From Sphingobacteriales bacterium 44-15 (lineage in GTDB: Bacteria; Bacteroidota; Bacteroidia; Chitinophagales; Chitinophagaceae), in NCBI GenBank assembly GCA_001899685.1, contig MKWG01000002.1, forward strand, positions 105,953-169,952: DNA of 64,000 nucleotides. Reading direction: 5' to 3'. The notes under the pieces are model-generated. The model saw nothing but the letters and a program-made list of their open reading frames with translations, made no database searches and was not told where the DNA came from. A program made the position numbers and the translations under genes. How positions within the stretch are numbered: position 1 is the stretch's first letter; every line of letters begins with the position of its first letter. This document shows positions 26,345 through 34,835 of the stretch, piece after piece.

Positions 26345-26815
26345 TCAAGCTAATTCAAACACGGCTTCTATTTCAACCGGTATATTTCCGGGCAGGGATC
26401 CCATTCCCACTGCGCTTCTCACCCCCACACCATTTTCTTCTCCCCATAGTGTAGCAAAAAGCTCGCTACAGCCATTGATCACATAAGGGTGCTTCTCAAA
26501 CTCCGGAACAGCATTTACCATTCCCAGCACTTTGATCACTCTTTTGATATTATCAAGGCTGCCAAGATGTGCACGTATAGTAGCAAGCATAGTAAGCCCT
26601 ACCTGGCGGGCTGCGGCTTTCGCCTGCTCTTCATCCATATCTTTTCCTACGCGCCCTTTGATAAGGGATTGATCTTCGAGCACCGGGCCATGCCCCGAGA
26701 GATATAAATACCGGCCGTCAATCAGGCAGGGTTTATATACACCCACCGGTTTAGGCGCCGGCGGCAGTTTCCATTCCAGGGTGCTTAACCGTTCTTCAGG
26801 AGTTAAATCTTTCAT
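26345..26815 (-). CDS. RidA (YjgF/YER057c/UK114) family protein
   Basis: RidA proteins hydrolyse reactive enamine/imine intermediates released by PLP enzymes. The 156-residue protein has the family's C-terminal signature, GVGVRSAVGMGSLPGNIPVE, with the substrate-binding Arg, followed by IEAVFEL. The YLSGHGP segment lies near residue 54. At 156 residues it is longer than canonical RidA (about 128) because of an extra N-terminal stretch. This fits the group of longer RidA-like proteins found beside amino-acid-degrading enzymes. It is upstream of and co-directional with the D-threonine aldolase-like gene, with a 27-nt gap, so the two are probably an operon. Confidence 0.93.
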   Translation of the reverse strand: MKDLTPEERLSTLEWKLPPAPKPVGVYKPCLIDGRYLYLSGHGPVLEDQSLIKGRVGKDMDEEQAKAAARQVGLTMLATIRAHLGSLDNIKRVIKVLGMVNAVPEFEKHPYVINGCSELFATLWGEENGVGVRSAVGMGSLPGNIPVEIEAVFELA

Positions 26816-26883
26816 ATCAAACTTATTTAGATGAGCAAATATATAAGGTTGTATATTTATTCCCCATTCAAATATTGCTTTGC

Positions 26884-27720
26884 ATGAATAAAAAAACCAC
26901 AGGCAGATTACTCATTGCAGCCATATACTGCTGCTTTATGAAAATTTCATACAGCCAGGTCATCGGTGTACAATTGTACAGTTTCCGGAACCAATTCAAA
27001 ACAGATATACCCGGTACCCTGGATAAGATCAATAAAATGGGAATACGCGAAGTGGAAGGTGGAGATAGTTACGGAATGCCGGCTGATGAATTCAAATCGC
27101 TCCTGCAAAAAAACCAGTTGAAGGTGGTGAGCGTAGGCGCAGATTTCAAACAGCTTGAAGAGAATCCTCAGGCCGCAGTAGCAACAGCTAAGCTGTATGG
27201 AGCAAAATATGTAGTCTGCTTCTGGGTTCCTCACGGGGAAGACTTTACTATTGATGATGCTAAAAAAGCGGTTGCCGTGTTTAATAAAGCAGGCAAGATT
27301 TTAAAAGCAAACGGCTTATCGCTTTGCTATCATCCGCATGGATATGAATTTCTGCCCTATAGTAACGGTACTTTATTTGATTATATAGCCGCGAACCTTA
27401 ATCCTGCCTGTGCCAATTTTGAAATGGATGTGTTTTGGGTAAAACACCCGGGACAGGATCCGGTGGCATTATTAAAAAAATACCCGGGCCGTTTTCCTTT
27501 GTTACATCTCAAAGACAGGCTACCAGGCACTGAAGGTAACCAGAAAGGACATGCTGATGTAGAAACCAATGTTGTACTGGGAACAGGAGATGTGGGCATT
27601 GCTGCCATAATAAAAACCGCAAAGAAACTGGGCGTTAAGCATTATTTCATAGAAGATGAATCTTCCCGATCAATGGAGCAGGTGCCCCAGAGCCTTGCTT
27701 TTCTTAAAACCATACAATAA
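26884..27720 (+). CDS. Secreted sugar phosphate isomerase/epimerase-like TIM-barrel protein
   Basis: A member of the xylose isomerase-like TIM-barrel family, 278 residues from the ATG at 26884. A signal peptide (LLIAAIYCCFMKISYSQ) sends it to the periplasm. The barrel has IGVQLYSFRNQF, GIREVEGGDSYG, LCYHPHGYEF, FEMDVFWV and LHLKDRL, the last carrying metal-binding His/Asp. It ends in KHYFIEDESSRSMEQVP. Many such exported proteins exist in this phylum and are thought to act on sugars or cyclitols, but the substrate is unknown. A TTG at 26875 would add three residues. It has no obvious operon partner. Confidence 0.9.
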   Translation: MNKKTTGRLLIAAIYCCFMKISYSQVIGVQLYSFRNQFKTDIPGTLDKINKMGIREVEGGDSYGMPADEFKSLLQKNQLKVVSVGADFKQLEENPQAAVATAKLYGAKYVVCFWVPHGEDFTIDDAKKAVAVFNKAGKILKANGLSLCYHPHGYEFLPYSNGTLFDYIAANLNPACANFEMDVFWVKHPGQDPVALLKKYPGRFPLLHLKDRLPGTEGNQKGHADVETNVVLGTGDVGIAAIIKTAKKLGVKHYFIEDESSRSMEQVPQSLAFLKTIQ

Positions 27721-27750
27721 GAAATAAAGCGCATATCTTGTACGCTACTG

Positions 27751-27830
27751 TTATGTCAAACGTGAAACGACAGACTTGCCTACCGGCAGACGATAAAATG
27801 TATGAACCTCACATTTATCGTCTCACTCCC
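27751..27830. repeat. Heptad-unit inverted element, copy 6
   Basis: The left arm TTATG TCAAACG TGAAACG ACAGAC is followed by a small hairpin insert (TTGCCTACCGGCAGA). The right arm, read on the minus strand, is TGAGACG ATAAATG TGAGG. It lies between two genes on the same strand. Confidence 0.7.
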
Positions 27831-27912
27831 CACAAAGAATATGACAGATTATTGTTTAATGACTTATTTTAGTGCATAAATCTTATAGACTAAACTCCAA
27901 ACATATAAGAAC

Positions 27913-29175
27913 ATGTCCACTAACAAAAGCAAGTTTACCCTAAGCGAAGACTGGATCGCTGTTATACTCGGGTTCCTGATCATTGTATTAAGTATAGCCG
28001 GCATTCCCTTTACTGCTCCTTCATTCGGATGGAACGATTCTGCCGGCTTATTGAATACTGTGCTAAGCGCAGACAACCTCAGTATCATTATCAAACAATT
28101 CTTTTTCATATATGCACTGGGTATTGCCGGGATACTGCTGTTCAGGAAACAGCCCAAAAATTTCCTGCTCGGGTTCCCCGTAGTGTACCTGCTTACCATC
28201 CTGGCGCTTGTCATTACAGGTAATGACAAGATGAAAGCATTGAATCTTGAGGCTGTTATCTTCAGCCTCGGCATAGGACTGATCATCGGGAATTTTTTCA
28301 AATTGCCTGAATGGCTCAAAGCATCATTGTTCTCTGAGCTCTTCGTAAAGATCGGTTTGGTATTATTAGGCACCACTGTTATATTTTCAGAGATCATAAA
28401 GGCAGGATCACTGGGACTGATACAGGCGCTGGCGGTGGTGCTGTCGGTATGGTATTTTGCCTATTGGGTATGCAAGAAAATGAAAATAGATGATGAGCTG
28501 ACGATGATGATATCAAGCGCCGTTTCCATTTGTGGCGTTTCGGCAGCCATAGCTACTGCAGGCGCCATTAAGGGAGACTCCAAAAAATTATCGTATGTAA
28601 TTTCCATGGTGCTGGTAGTGGCAATACCCATGATGCTGTTCATGCCACCCATTGCAGCCTATTTCGGCTTTTCGCAGGAAGTGACAGGAGCGTGGCTGGG
28701 AGGCAGCATTGACACTACGGGGGCGGTAGTAGCCTCAGGATCGCTTGTTGGCGAAGACGCCCTGAAGATCAGCACTATTGTAAAGTTCTCTCAGAATGTA
28801 TTATTAGGTATAGCAGCCTTTGCCATTTCCATTTACTGGACCGTGAGTAAACGCACCAATGCTTCAGGGGATGTGGAGAAGCCTACTTTAAAATTAATAT
28901 GGAACCGCTTTCCCAAATTTGTAGTGGGATTTGTTGCAGCCTCATTGCTTTTCTCCTTCTTTGTTTCCGAAACGACCATTACCACCACCAAAGGGGGGCT
29001 TAAGCATATACAGGGGCTCTGGTTTGCGCTTGCCTTTACCAGCATCGGGCTGGAGACAAGGTTTAAAGATCTCTTTGCACAAAACAGCCGCAAGCCACTA
29101 TATGCCTTCCTGGTAGCGCAGGGATTTAATATCCTCATTACGCTTTTAATTGCATGGCTGCTGTTTGGAAGATAG
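27913..29175 (+). CDS. YeiH/YadS-type putative sulfate exporter family transporter
   Basis: An inner-membrane protein of 420 residues with about ten hydrophobic helices. It matches the UPF0324/YeiH family, which databases label putative sulfate exporter although the substrate is poorly established. Marks are the GIGLIIGNFFKLP segment, KIGLVLLGTTVIF, the SICGVSAAIATAGAIK motif with conserved Cys, LGGSIDTTGAVVASG, KFSQNVLLG and FTSIGLETRF. Length is a little more than the usual 340-400 because of an extra N-terminal loop. It stands alone and is convergent with the first susD gene, with a long palindromic element between them. Confidence 0.9.
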   Translation: MSTNKSKFTLSEDWIAVILGFLIIVLSIAGIPFTAPSFGWNDSAGLLNTVLSADNLSIIIKQFFFIYALGIAGILLFRKQPKNFLLGFPVVYLLTILALVITGNDKMKALNLEAVIFSLGIGLIIGNFFKLPEWLKASLFSELFVKIGLVLLGTTVIFSEIIKAGSLGLIQALAVVLSVWYFAYWVCKKMKIDDELTMMISSAVSICGVSAAIATAGAIKGDSKKLSYVISMVLVVAIPMMLFMPPIAAYFGFSQEVTGAWLGGSIDTTGAVVASGSLVGEDALKISTIVKFSQNVLLGIAAFAISIYWTVSKRTNASGDVEKPTLKLIWNRFPKFVVGFVAASLLFSFFVSETTITTTKGGLKHIQGLWFALAFTSIGLETRFKDLFAQNSRKPLYAFLVAQGFNILITLLIAWLLFGR

Positions 29176-29177
29176 GA

Positions 29178-29254
29178 TTATGTCAAACGTGAAACGATAA
29201 ACGTAAGAACCTCAAATTTATCGTTTGTCGTTTCACGTTTCACGTTTGACATAA
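29178..29254. repeat. Heptad-unit inverted element, copy 7 (best example)
   Basis: The left arm is TTATG TCAAACG TGAAACG ATAAACG. The right arm read on the minus strand is TTATG TCAAACG TGAAACG, then TGAAACG ACAAACG ATAAATT. The arms differ by whole 7-nt units, which shows that the heptad is the building block. The element starts inside the 3 bases after the yeiH-like stop and ends 10 nt before the convergent susD stop. It could act as a two-way terminator. Confidence 0.85.
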
Positions 29255-29263
29255 CACCAGCAA

Positions 29264-31021
29264 TTACCACCCCGGGTTTTGTCCAAGCTTGGGATTCATT
29301 ACTAAATCTCCTGCAGGAATTGGATAAAAATACAATTTGTCATTCCAGGTCCGTAGCTGATCTTTCATAAACACAATAGAGTGACCATCGTCATCTATTT
29401 GTGTGTTATTGGTAGCGCCGTTGGCCAACTTTTGTCCTACATACAGATAATATACACCCGGAACTTTTACAGGATTCAGATCCTTTGTAAAGCATACGTC
29501 CAGGGTACCATCGCCATTCATATCATAAGGCACTTCGAACTGGGGAATATATATGCCATCCCAATCTTTGGTCACCAGTTCTCCAACTTTCCAGCGGCAT
29601 ATATCCGGCCAGGAAAAGCCTTCAAAAGAAAGTTCGATTGCCCTTTCTCTCCGGATCTCCAGAATTTCAGGATTACTGATACCGGGGAAAAAGCGGGTTT
29701 GCAAATACGTATCGGTAACAGTAGGTTTGCTGTTCAGCCCCCCGGTAATACCAGCGCGGGAGCGAAGCGCTCCTATGGTCTTACTCCAGTCGTCGTCGGT
29801 AAGTGTACCAAGCTCAGCTTTTGCTTCCGCATAGTTCAACAACACTTCTGCATACCTGAATACAACTATATTATTGTCACATACATCTACATTATCATAG
29901 TAGGTATCATCCAAAGTAAATTTAGAAGTATGATACCCCGTGATGGCATAGGCATAGTTGGGCGCGGTGGGCACTGTTGCCCCTCCGGTAATACGGGTAA
30001 AGCCGGGAGTACGTATGGTTTGCGACAGACGCATATCCCTGTTTTTGCATTCATCGGGAAAGGACATGGTTTTATAACCGGGGTCATCAGTAAATGGTGT
30101 TCCATCCAGCTTGAGATATGTATTCACAAAAGACCGTGTGAGCGCCGGACTCGCGCCGAATGTAACAGAGGTCCAGCGGCGGTTTCCCGAATGCACAACA
30201 CCCAGTGTGCCGTTAAAAGTCACCGCATACAGTACCTCACTTGCCACCGGCACCTGGCTGATAAATAATTTTCGATAGGATTTTCCCGGGCCGTCCGCTG
30301 TATAGATGCTATAGCCGGCGTTCATTACGTATTGTGATGCCGATACTGCTTCCTGCAGCCATTCATCGGCGGTTGATTGTAATTGCGCTTCCGTATGGTA
30401 TTTACGAAATGTACCTTCCCAAAGGCATACACGCGACTTTAAAGCTGCCGCTACAGTAGAAGTAACAGTAGAAGCAGATCCATCTTTTGCTGCTTTAATA
30501 TTGGCAATAGCAAAATCCAGATCTTCTTTGATCTTATCTGCAATCATTACACGACTATCACGTCCTGCAGTCAAAAGCTGATCATCAACATCTAATGGGT
30601 GATCAATCCACGGGAGATCGCCAAAGCGTTGCATCATGTCAAAATAAAAGTAGGCACGAAAAAAGCGGGCTATGCCAATATAGTTATTACGTACTTCAGC
30701 CGATACGGATTCGTCTGTACAGTGGGCAATAAAATAATTGATATTACGCAATGTAGTCCAGCTCCAGCCTCCGCTTTCTTCTGGGCTAAACCCATTTGCA
30801 GTAAAATACTTGATCACTGAATTAACAGCAATGTAATACGAGTTGGTAAATATTGCCGTAGAGTTGGGAAATGCATTATAAAACGAATTAGTGTACATTT
30901 TTAGTCCTGCTTCCGAATTGAATACGCGCTCCCTGGAGATCTGAGCTTCCGGTAATTCATTCATTTTGCAGGCGCTAAAACAAATAAGTATAGTGATAAC
31001 TGAAAATATTATTTTGTGCAT
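29264..31021 (-). CDS. SusD/RagB-family nutrient-binding lipoprotein (locus 1)
   Basis: The surface lipoprotein that closes the SusC channel as a lid and helps capture substrate. The 585-residue protein has a lipoprotein signal peptide (Cys at about residue 18, ILICFSAC). The SusD-like helical repeats are rich in Trp, Tyr and Asn (ARFFRAYFYFDMMQRFGDLP, KSRVCLWEGTF, FRYAEVLLNYAEAKAELG). The RagB/SusD C-terminal domain has ERAIELSFEGFSWPDICRWK and ends LGQNPGW. It follows susC after 12 nt. The ligand cannot be told, because no glycoside hydrolase or peptidase gene lies in the locus. Confidence 0.95.
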   Translation of the reverse strand: MHKIIFSVITILICFSACKMNELPEAQISRERVFNSEAGLKMYTNSFYNAFPNSTAIFTNSYYIAVNSVIKYFTANGFSPEESGGWSWTTLRNINYFIAHCTDESVSAEVRNNYIGIARFFRAYFYFDMMQRFGDLPWIDHPLDVDDQLLTAGRDSRVMIADKIKEDLDFAIANIKAAKDGSASTVTSTVAAALKSRVCLWEGTFRKYHTEAQLQSTADEWLQEAVSASQYVMNAGYSIYTADGPGKSYRKLFISQVPVASEVLYAVTFNGTLGVVHSGNRRWTSVTFGASPALTRSFVNTYLKLDGTPFTDDPGYKTMSFPDECKNRDMRLSQTIRTPGFTRITGGATVPTAPNYAYAITGYHTSKFTLDDTYYDNVDVCDNNIVVFRYAEVLLNYAEAKAELGTLTDDDWSKTIGALRSRAGITGGLNSKPTVTDTYLQTRFFPGISNPEILEIRRERAIELSFEGFSWPDICRWKVGELVTKDWDGIYIPQFEVPYDMNGDGTLDVCFTKDLNPVKVPGVYYLYVGQKLANGATNNTQIDDDGHSIVFMKDQLRTWNDKLYFYPIPAGDLVMNPKLGQNPGW

Positions 31022-31033
31022 AAAGCAGACGAT

Positions 31034-34000
31034 TTAAAATGTTACCGATAATCCAACACTGATGCTCTTCAGTAGCGGATAATTATATACCTGGCTGCCA
31101 TTATCTATCCCGGAATTGCCCATCGCACTTGCGGCATCACTATCCTGTCCATAAATACCGGCAACATCGAAGTTTTTAGTGTGCTTATATAATGGAGACC
31201 ATGCCCAGAGGTTTTCTGTTGAAACATAAACACGGGCATTCTGCATTTTTACAGCGGATATCAGTGAAGCGGGGAGGTTGTATCCAACCTGCAAATTCTT
31301 TAAACGGATATAGGCTACGTTCTGCAGATACCGTGTCTGCACTACAGATAACTCGCGGGAGCTTTGCAAAGCCACATAGCCCCGATACCGGGGGAAATAA
31401 GCATTGGGATTATCTTCCGACCATATATTCCCGATCATGGAAGACGGGACATTGCTGTAAGGCCGGCTATATTGCCCCCAGAATAATGCATTGTCGGTCC
31501 CGGGCCACCAGTCCTGTTTTCCCACGCCCTGGAAGAATGCTGAAAAAAAGATGCCGTTCCAGTCAGCCCCTACACTAATACCATAAGTGTAACGGGGAGT
31601 GGTATTGCCGATGATCCTTCTGTCGCCGGGATCTCCGACTTTGTTGGTGCCGTAATTAATAACACCATCATGATTAAGGTCCTTAAATTTGATATCGCCA
31701 GGCAACCATGTTCCTGAATTAGAAGCAAAATATAACTTTTGAGATGCATGGTTTTGTATATCTTCCTCAGAAGTAAAAAATCCCTCTGTTTCGTATCCCC
31801 ATATTTCGCCGAGGGTCATCCCTCCATAATAATTAAAGCGGGCATCGAAGTAAGACCCCAGGCTTTTTTCTTCATTGCTGTATTTTCCAATTTTTGACAG
31901 GTAGTCTGCCATGGTAACCCGTATGTTATAATTGAACGGTTTACTTGCCAGTGCAAACTGGTCGTGCCAGCGAAGTGTAACTTCCCACCCCCTTGTGGTC
32001 ATGTCGGCATAATTTCCTTTGGGAGGTGTGGCGCCAAAAACAGCAGGCAGGTCTATACCAACTGCAAACATATCGGAGGTCTTTCGAATATATGCGTCAC
32101 CCGAAAAATTCAGCCTGCCTTCTAACGACGAAAAATCGAGACCTATATTTGATGTTGTAGATTTTTCCCATGTCAGCCCGTCCGGGATAACGCCGGGGGA
32201 AGATGTTTGTTGGTTTAACTGCCCGCTGATCAGACGCGACATCTGAGTTATACCGAATAATTCCTGGAATTTATATGAACCAATAGTGCCATTCCCCAAA
32301 GAGCCATACGAGAATCTAAGTTTTAGATCTGAAACTATTTTATCGCTCACTTTCCAGAACGACTCTTTAGAGACACGCCAGCCTGCAGAAACAGACGGAA
32401 AGAATCCCCATTGCTGGTTTACCGGAAACTTTGTAGAGCCATCCAGCCGCCCGTTCAACTCAAGTAAATAACGCCCTTTAAAAGCGTAGTTTAATCTCGA
32501 AAACCCGCCGGCTATTCTCCATCTTTCATAATCACTGGAAATCTCAACCCCACTACCGCTTGTCAAATTTATATTGGATACATCAGTAAACAGAATCCCG
32601 TTCCTCCGGCTGAATATCGTGTTGTATTCAGACTGTTCGTAATTATAGCCGAGCATTGCCTTAAAATCATGATCCTTGCTGAAGGTTCGTTCGTACTCGC
32701 CATAAATATTTGTGGCCAGATATTTTGTGCCCGAATGTCCTTCTCCGTAGTCATTAGTAGAAGAACCAAGATAGGATATCACCCCTACCTGTTTACTATA
32801 TGGAACAGGCACTCGCCTTGTTGCATCAATATTATCTGTGTTACGGAATGTAATATCACCTTTTATCCGAAATGTATTATTCAGGAAAGAGGTTGAAAAT
32901 GAGGTAGTATTGCGCAGCAAGCGTTTTTCCGTATTGGTGCCGCTTTTGCCATACCAGAGATCTCCCACACTATAAGCTGCACCCATGGTAAGGGTTCCGT
33001 CGGGATTGAACATCGGGCTCATTGGTTCTGCTTCACCTTCCAATCCATACCAGAAGTTTCCGCTGCCTACTGATATTGGGTTATAATAACCCATCTTCGA
33101 TATATCTGTGTTGTTCTCAACTTTGAGCCAGCTGAATATTTGAGCCGATCCTTTTACACGCAGATTGAGCATCGAATAATCATCGCTTTTATAATTAAAA
33201 AGCCCATCCTGACCATAATATCTGCCGGAAATCCAGAAATTAGTTTTTTCCCCACCTCCCTGTATAGAAATATTATGGTCACTGCCAAGCGTATGGTTTT
33301 TATATAATAAACCGTACCAATCTGTATTTGCATAATATTGGTAATTGCCACTGCCGTCCACTTCTACCTCCGGCTTTCCGGATCCTGGGCGCCTGTTTGC
33401 CATCTCATTATGCCAGTCCTGCGAATAGGGTACTGCCGTATGGAAAGTCGTTGGGGTTCTTGCATAATCATAATAAGATGAATATGCTTCCACAAACATA
33501 TTGGCATATACATAGGAGTCGGTGACCATATCGGGTACCACCGTCGGGGATTTTACCGCAAAATTGTTACTATAAGTAATTGAAGTACGCCCTTTACGGG
33601 GATTTTTTGTGGTAATCAGCACCACCCCAAAGGCGCCACGGGCGCCGTAAATTGCTGCAGATCCGGCATCTTTGAGCACGGAAACGCTGGCAATATCATT
33701 GGGGTTGAGCATAGCAGGATCCCCTTCCACGCCGTCAATGAGCACCAGCGCACTTCCGCCCTGACCAATAGAAGAAACCCCACGAACCTGGTAGGCTGAG
33801 CTTCTTGTGGGTTTACCATCTGCCAGGGAAATATTTAAATTGGGAATGACTCCCTGCAACCCCTGCGTCAGATTGGGCATCGGCCTGTTATCAAGCACAT
33901 CGCCGCTTACCTGTTCAACAGCCCCGGTCAGGTTCGCTTTTTTTTGTGTTCCATATCCAACCACCACTACTTCACTGGCTATTGAGGCTTCTATTTCCAG

Positions 34001-34621
34001 CACCACTATCAGATCTTTTTTGTGAGCCACCGTCACACTTGTTTTCTGGTATCCTATAATAGTAAACTCAAGTACATCTCCTTCATTAGCTTCAATAGAA
34101 AAGCTGCCGTCTACACCCGTGGTTGTACCTTTCTGGCTTCCTTTTATGATTATGGATACACCGGCAAGCGGGCTGCCCTGTGCATCTTTTACGATGCCAG
34201 AAATCGTTGCCGCCGGAACAGCTTCCGGGGGGATGTTAGAAGCATTTAAAGTAGCCGCAGATGAACGGGCATTGATCTTCCTGACAATAGTGATCGTTTT
34301 TCGGAGTATGGAGTAATCAAGCGGCTGCTCAAGGAAGATTTGGTATAATACTCCCTCAACCGTTTCATCCCTTACATGCACGCTCACGCTCTTTGTTCCT
34401 TCAAGAACACGCGCGTCATAGAAGAAAACATAGCCTGTTTGTTTCTTGATCTCTTTAAAGACCTTATCCAGCTTCACATTATTTTCGGATAAGGTCACTC
34501 TTTGCGCCAGTCCGCCGGCGCTGGCAGTAAGACAGGCCGTAAAAAGCAGAAGGGTTACCGTTTTCATAATCACCAGTGTTTTTGTGATAAACACGCGCCG
34601 GTAATTGGCTTTTAAGTTCAT
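31034..34621 (-). CDS. SusC/RagA TonB-dependent transporter with STN domain (locus 1)
   Basis: The outer-membrane TonB-dependent channel of a SusCD pair, 1195 residues. Order: signal peptide (to about residue 40), STN domain (about 45-115, VTLSENNVKLDKVFKEIKKQ and GYVFFYDARVL), carboxypeptidase-like beta-sandwich (about 135-215, GIVKDAQGSPLAGVSI), plug (SVLKDAGSAAIYGARGAFG), then a large barrel ending in SVGLSVTF. The STN domain is the part that contacts FecR in trans-envelope signalling. With fecR and the sigma gene directly upstream, this should be a signalling transporter controlling its own locus. The start could also be the internal ATG at residue 19 (MKTVTLLLF), which gives a shorter signal peptide. 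Confidence 0.96.
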   Translation of the reverse strand: MNLKANYRRVFITKTLVIMKTVTLLLFTACLTASAGGLAQRVTLSENNVKLDKVFKEIKKQTGYVFFYDARVLEGTKSVSVHVRDETVEGVLYQIFLEQPLDYSILRKTITIVRKINARSSAATLNASNIPPEAVPAATISGIVKDAQGSPLAGVSIIIKGSQKGTTTGVDGSFSIEANEGDVLEFTIIGYQKTSVTVAHKKDLIVVLEIEASIASEVVVVGYGTQKKANLTGAVEQVSGDVLDNRPMPNLTQGLQGVIPNLNISLADGKPTRSSAYQVRGVSSIGQGGSALVLIDGVEGDPAMLNPNDIASVSVLKDAGSAAIYGARGAFGVVLITTKNPRKGRTSITYSNNFAVKSPTVVPDMVTDSYVYANMFVEAYSSYYDYARTPTTFHTAVPYSQDWHNEMANRRPGSGKPEVEVDGSGNYQYYANTDWYGLLYKNHTLGSDHNISIQGGGEKTNFWISGRYYGQDGLFNYKSDDYSMLNLRVKGSAQIFSWLKVENNTDISKMGYYNPISVGSGNFWYGLEGEAEPMSPMFNPDGTLTMGAAYSVGDLWYGKSGTNTEKRLLRNTTSFSTSFLNNTFRIKGDITFRNTDNIDATRRVPVPYSKQVGVISYLGSSTNDYGEGHSGTKYLATNIYGEYERTFSKDHDFKAMLGYNYEQSEYNTIFSRRNGILFTDVSNINLTSGSGVEISSDYERWRIAGGFSRLNYAFKGRYLLELNGRLDGSTKFPVNQQWGFFPSVSAGWRVSKESFWKVSDKIVSDLKLRFSYGSLGNGTIGSYKFQELFGITQMSRLISGQLNQQTSSPGVIPDGLTWEKSTTSNIGLDFSSLEGRLNFSGDAYIRKTSDMFAVGIDLPAVFGATPPKGNYADMTTRGWEVTLRWHDQFALASKPFNYNIRVTMADYLSKIGKYSNEEKSLGSYFDARFNYYGGMTLGEIWGYETEGFFTSEEDIQNHASQKLYFASNSGTWLPGDIKFKDLNHDGVINYGTNKVGDPGDRRIIGNTTPRYTYGISVGADWNGIFFSAFFQGVGKQDWWPGTDNALFWGQYSRPYSNVPSSMIGNIWSEDNPNAYFPRYRGYVALQSSRELSVVQTRYLQNVAYIRLKNLQVGYNLPASLISAVKMQNARVYVSTENLWAWSPLYKHTKNFDVAGIYGQDSDAASAMGNSGIDNGSQVYNYPLLKSISVGLSVTF

Positions 34622-34759
34622 AACTTTGCTTTGGTTTTAGTAAAGAAATAGATCGTCTTCCTGGTTTTTCCGGAAGGATAGCTAAAACTACCGTCAGGAA
34701 AGTGGACTCAACACTTTCCTGCTTTATTTTGCCATATTATACAATATACCAGTATATTA

Positions 34760-34822
34760 CCGTGGAAAGTGAGAGGATAAAAGTGAAAGCATATTTATCT
34801 GCTCACTTTTCACGTTTCACAC
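34760..34822. repeat. Heptad-unit inverted element, copy 8
   Basis: Units GAAAGTG AGAGGAT AAAAGTG AAAGCAT are followed by TGCTCAC TTTTCAC GTTTCAC. It lies between the fecR stop codon and the susC start, that is, inside the expected operon. As RNA it would form a hairpin that could lower or uncouple susCD expression from that of fecR. Confidence 0.65.
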
Positions 34823-34835
34823 GGCACATGTATAA

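Noticed and set aside
29381-30268. 295-codon plus-strand frame inside the first susD gene
   Set aside because: The minus-strand SusD protein has signal peptide and family motifs, and the plus-strand product has none.
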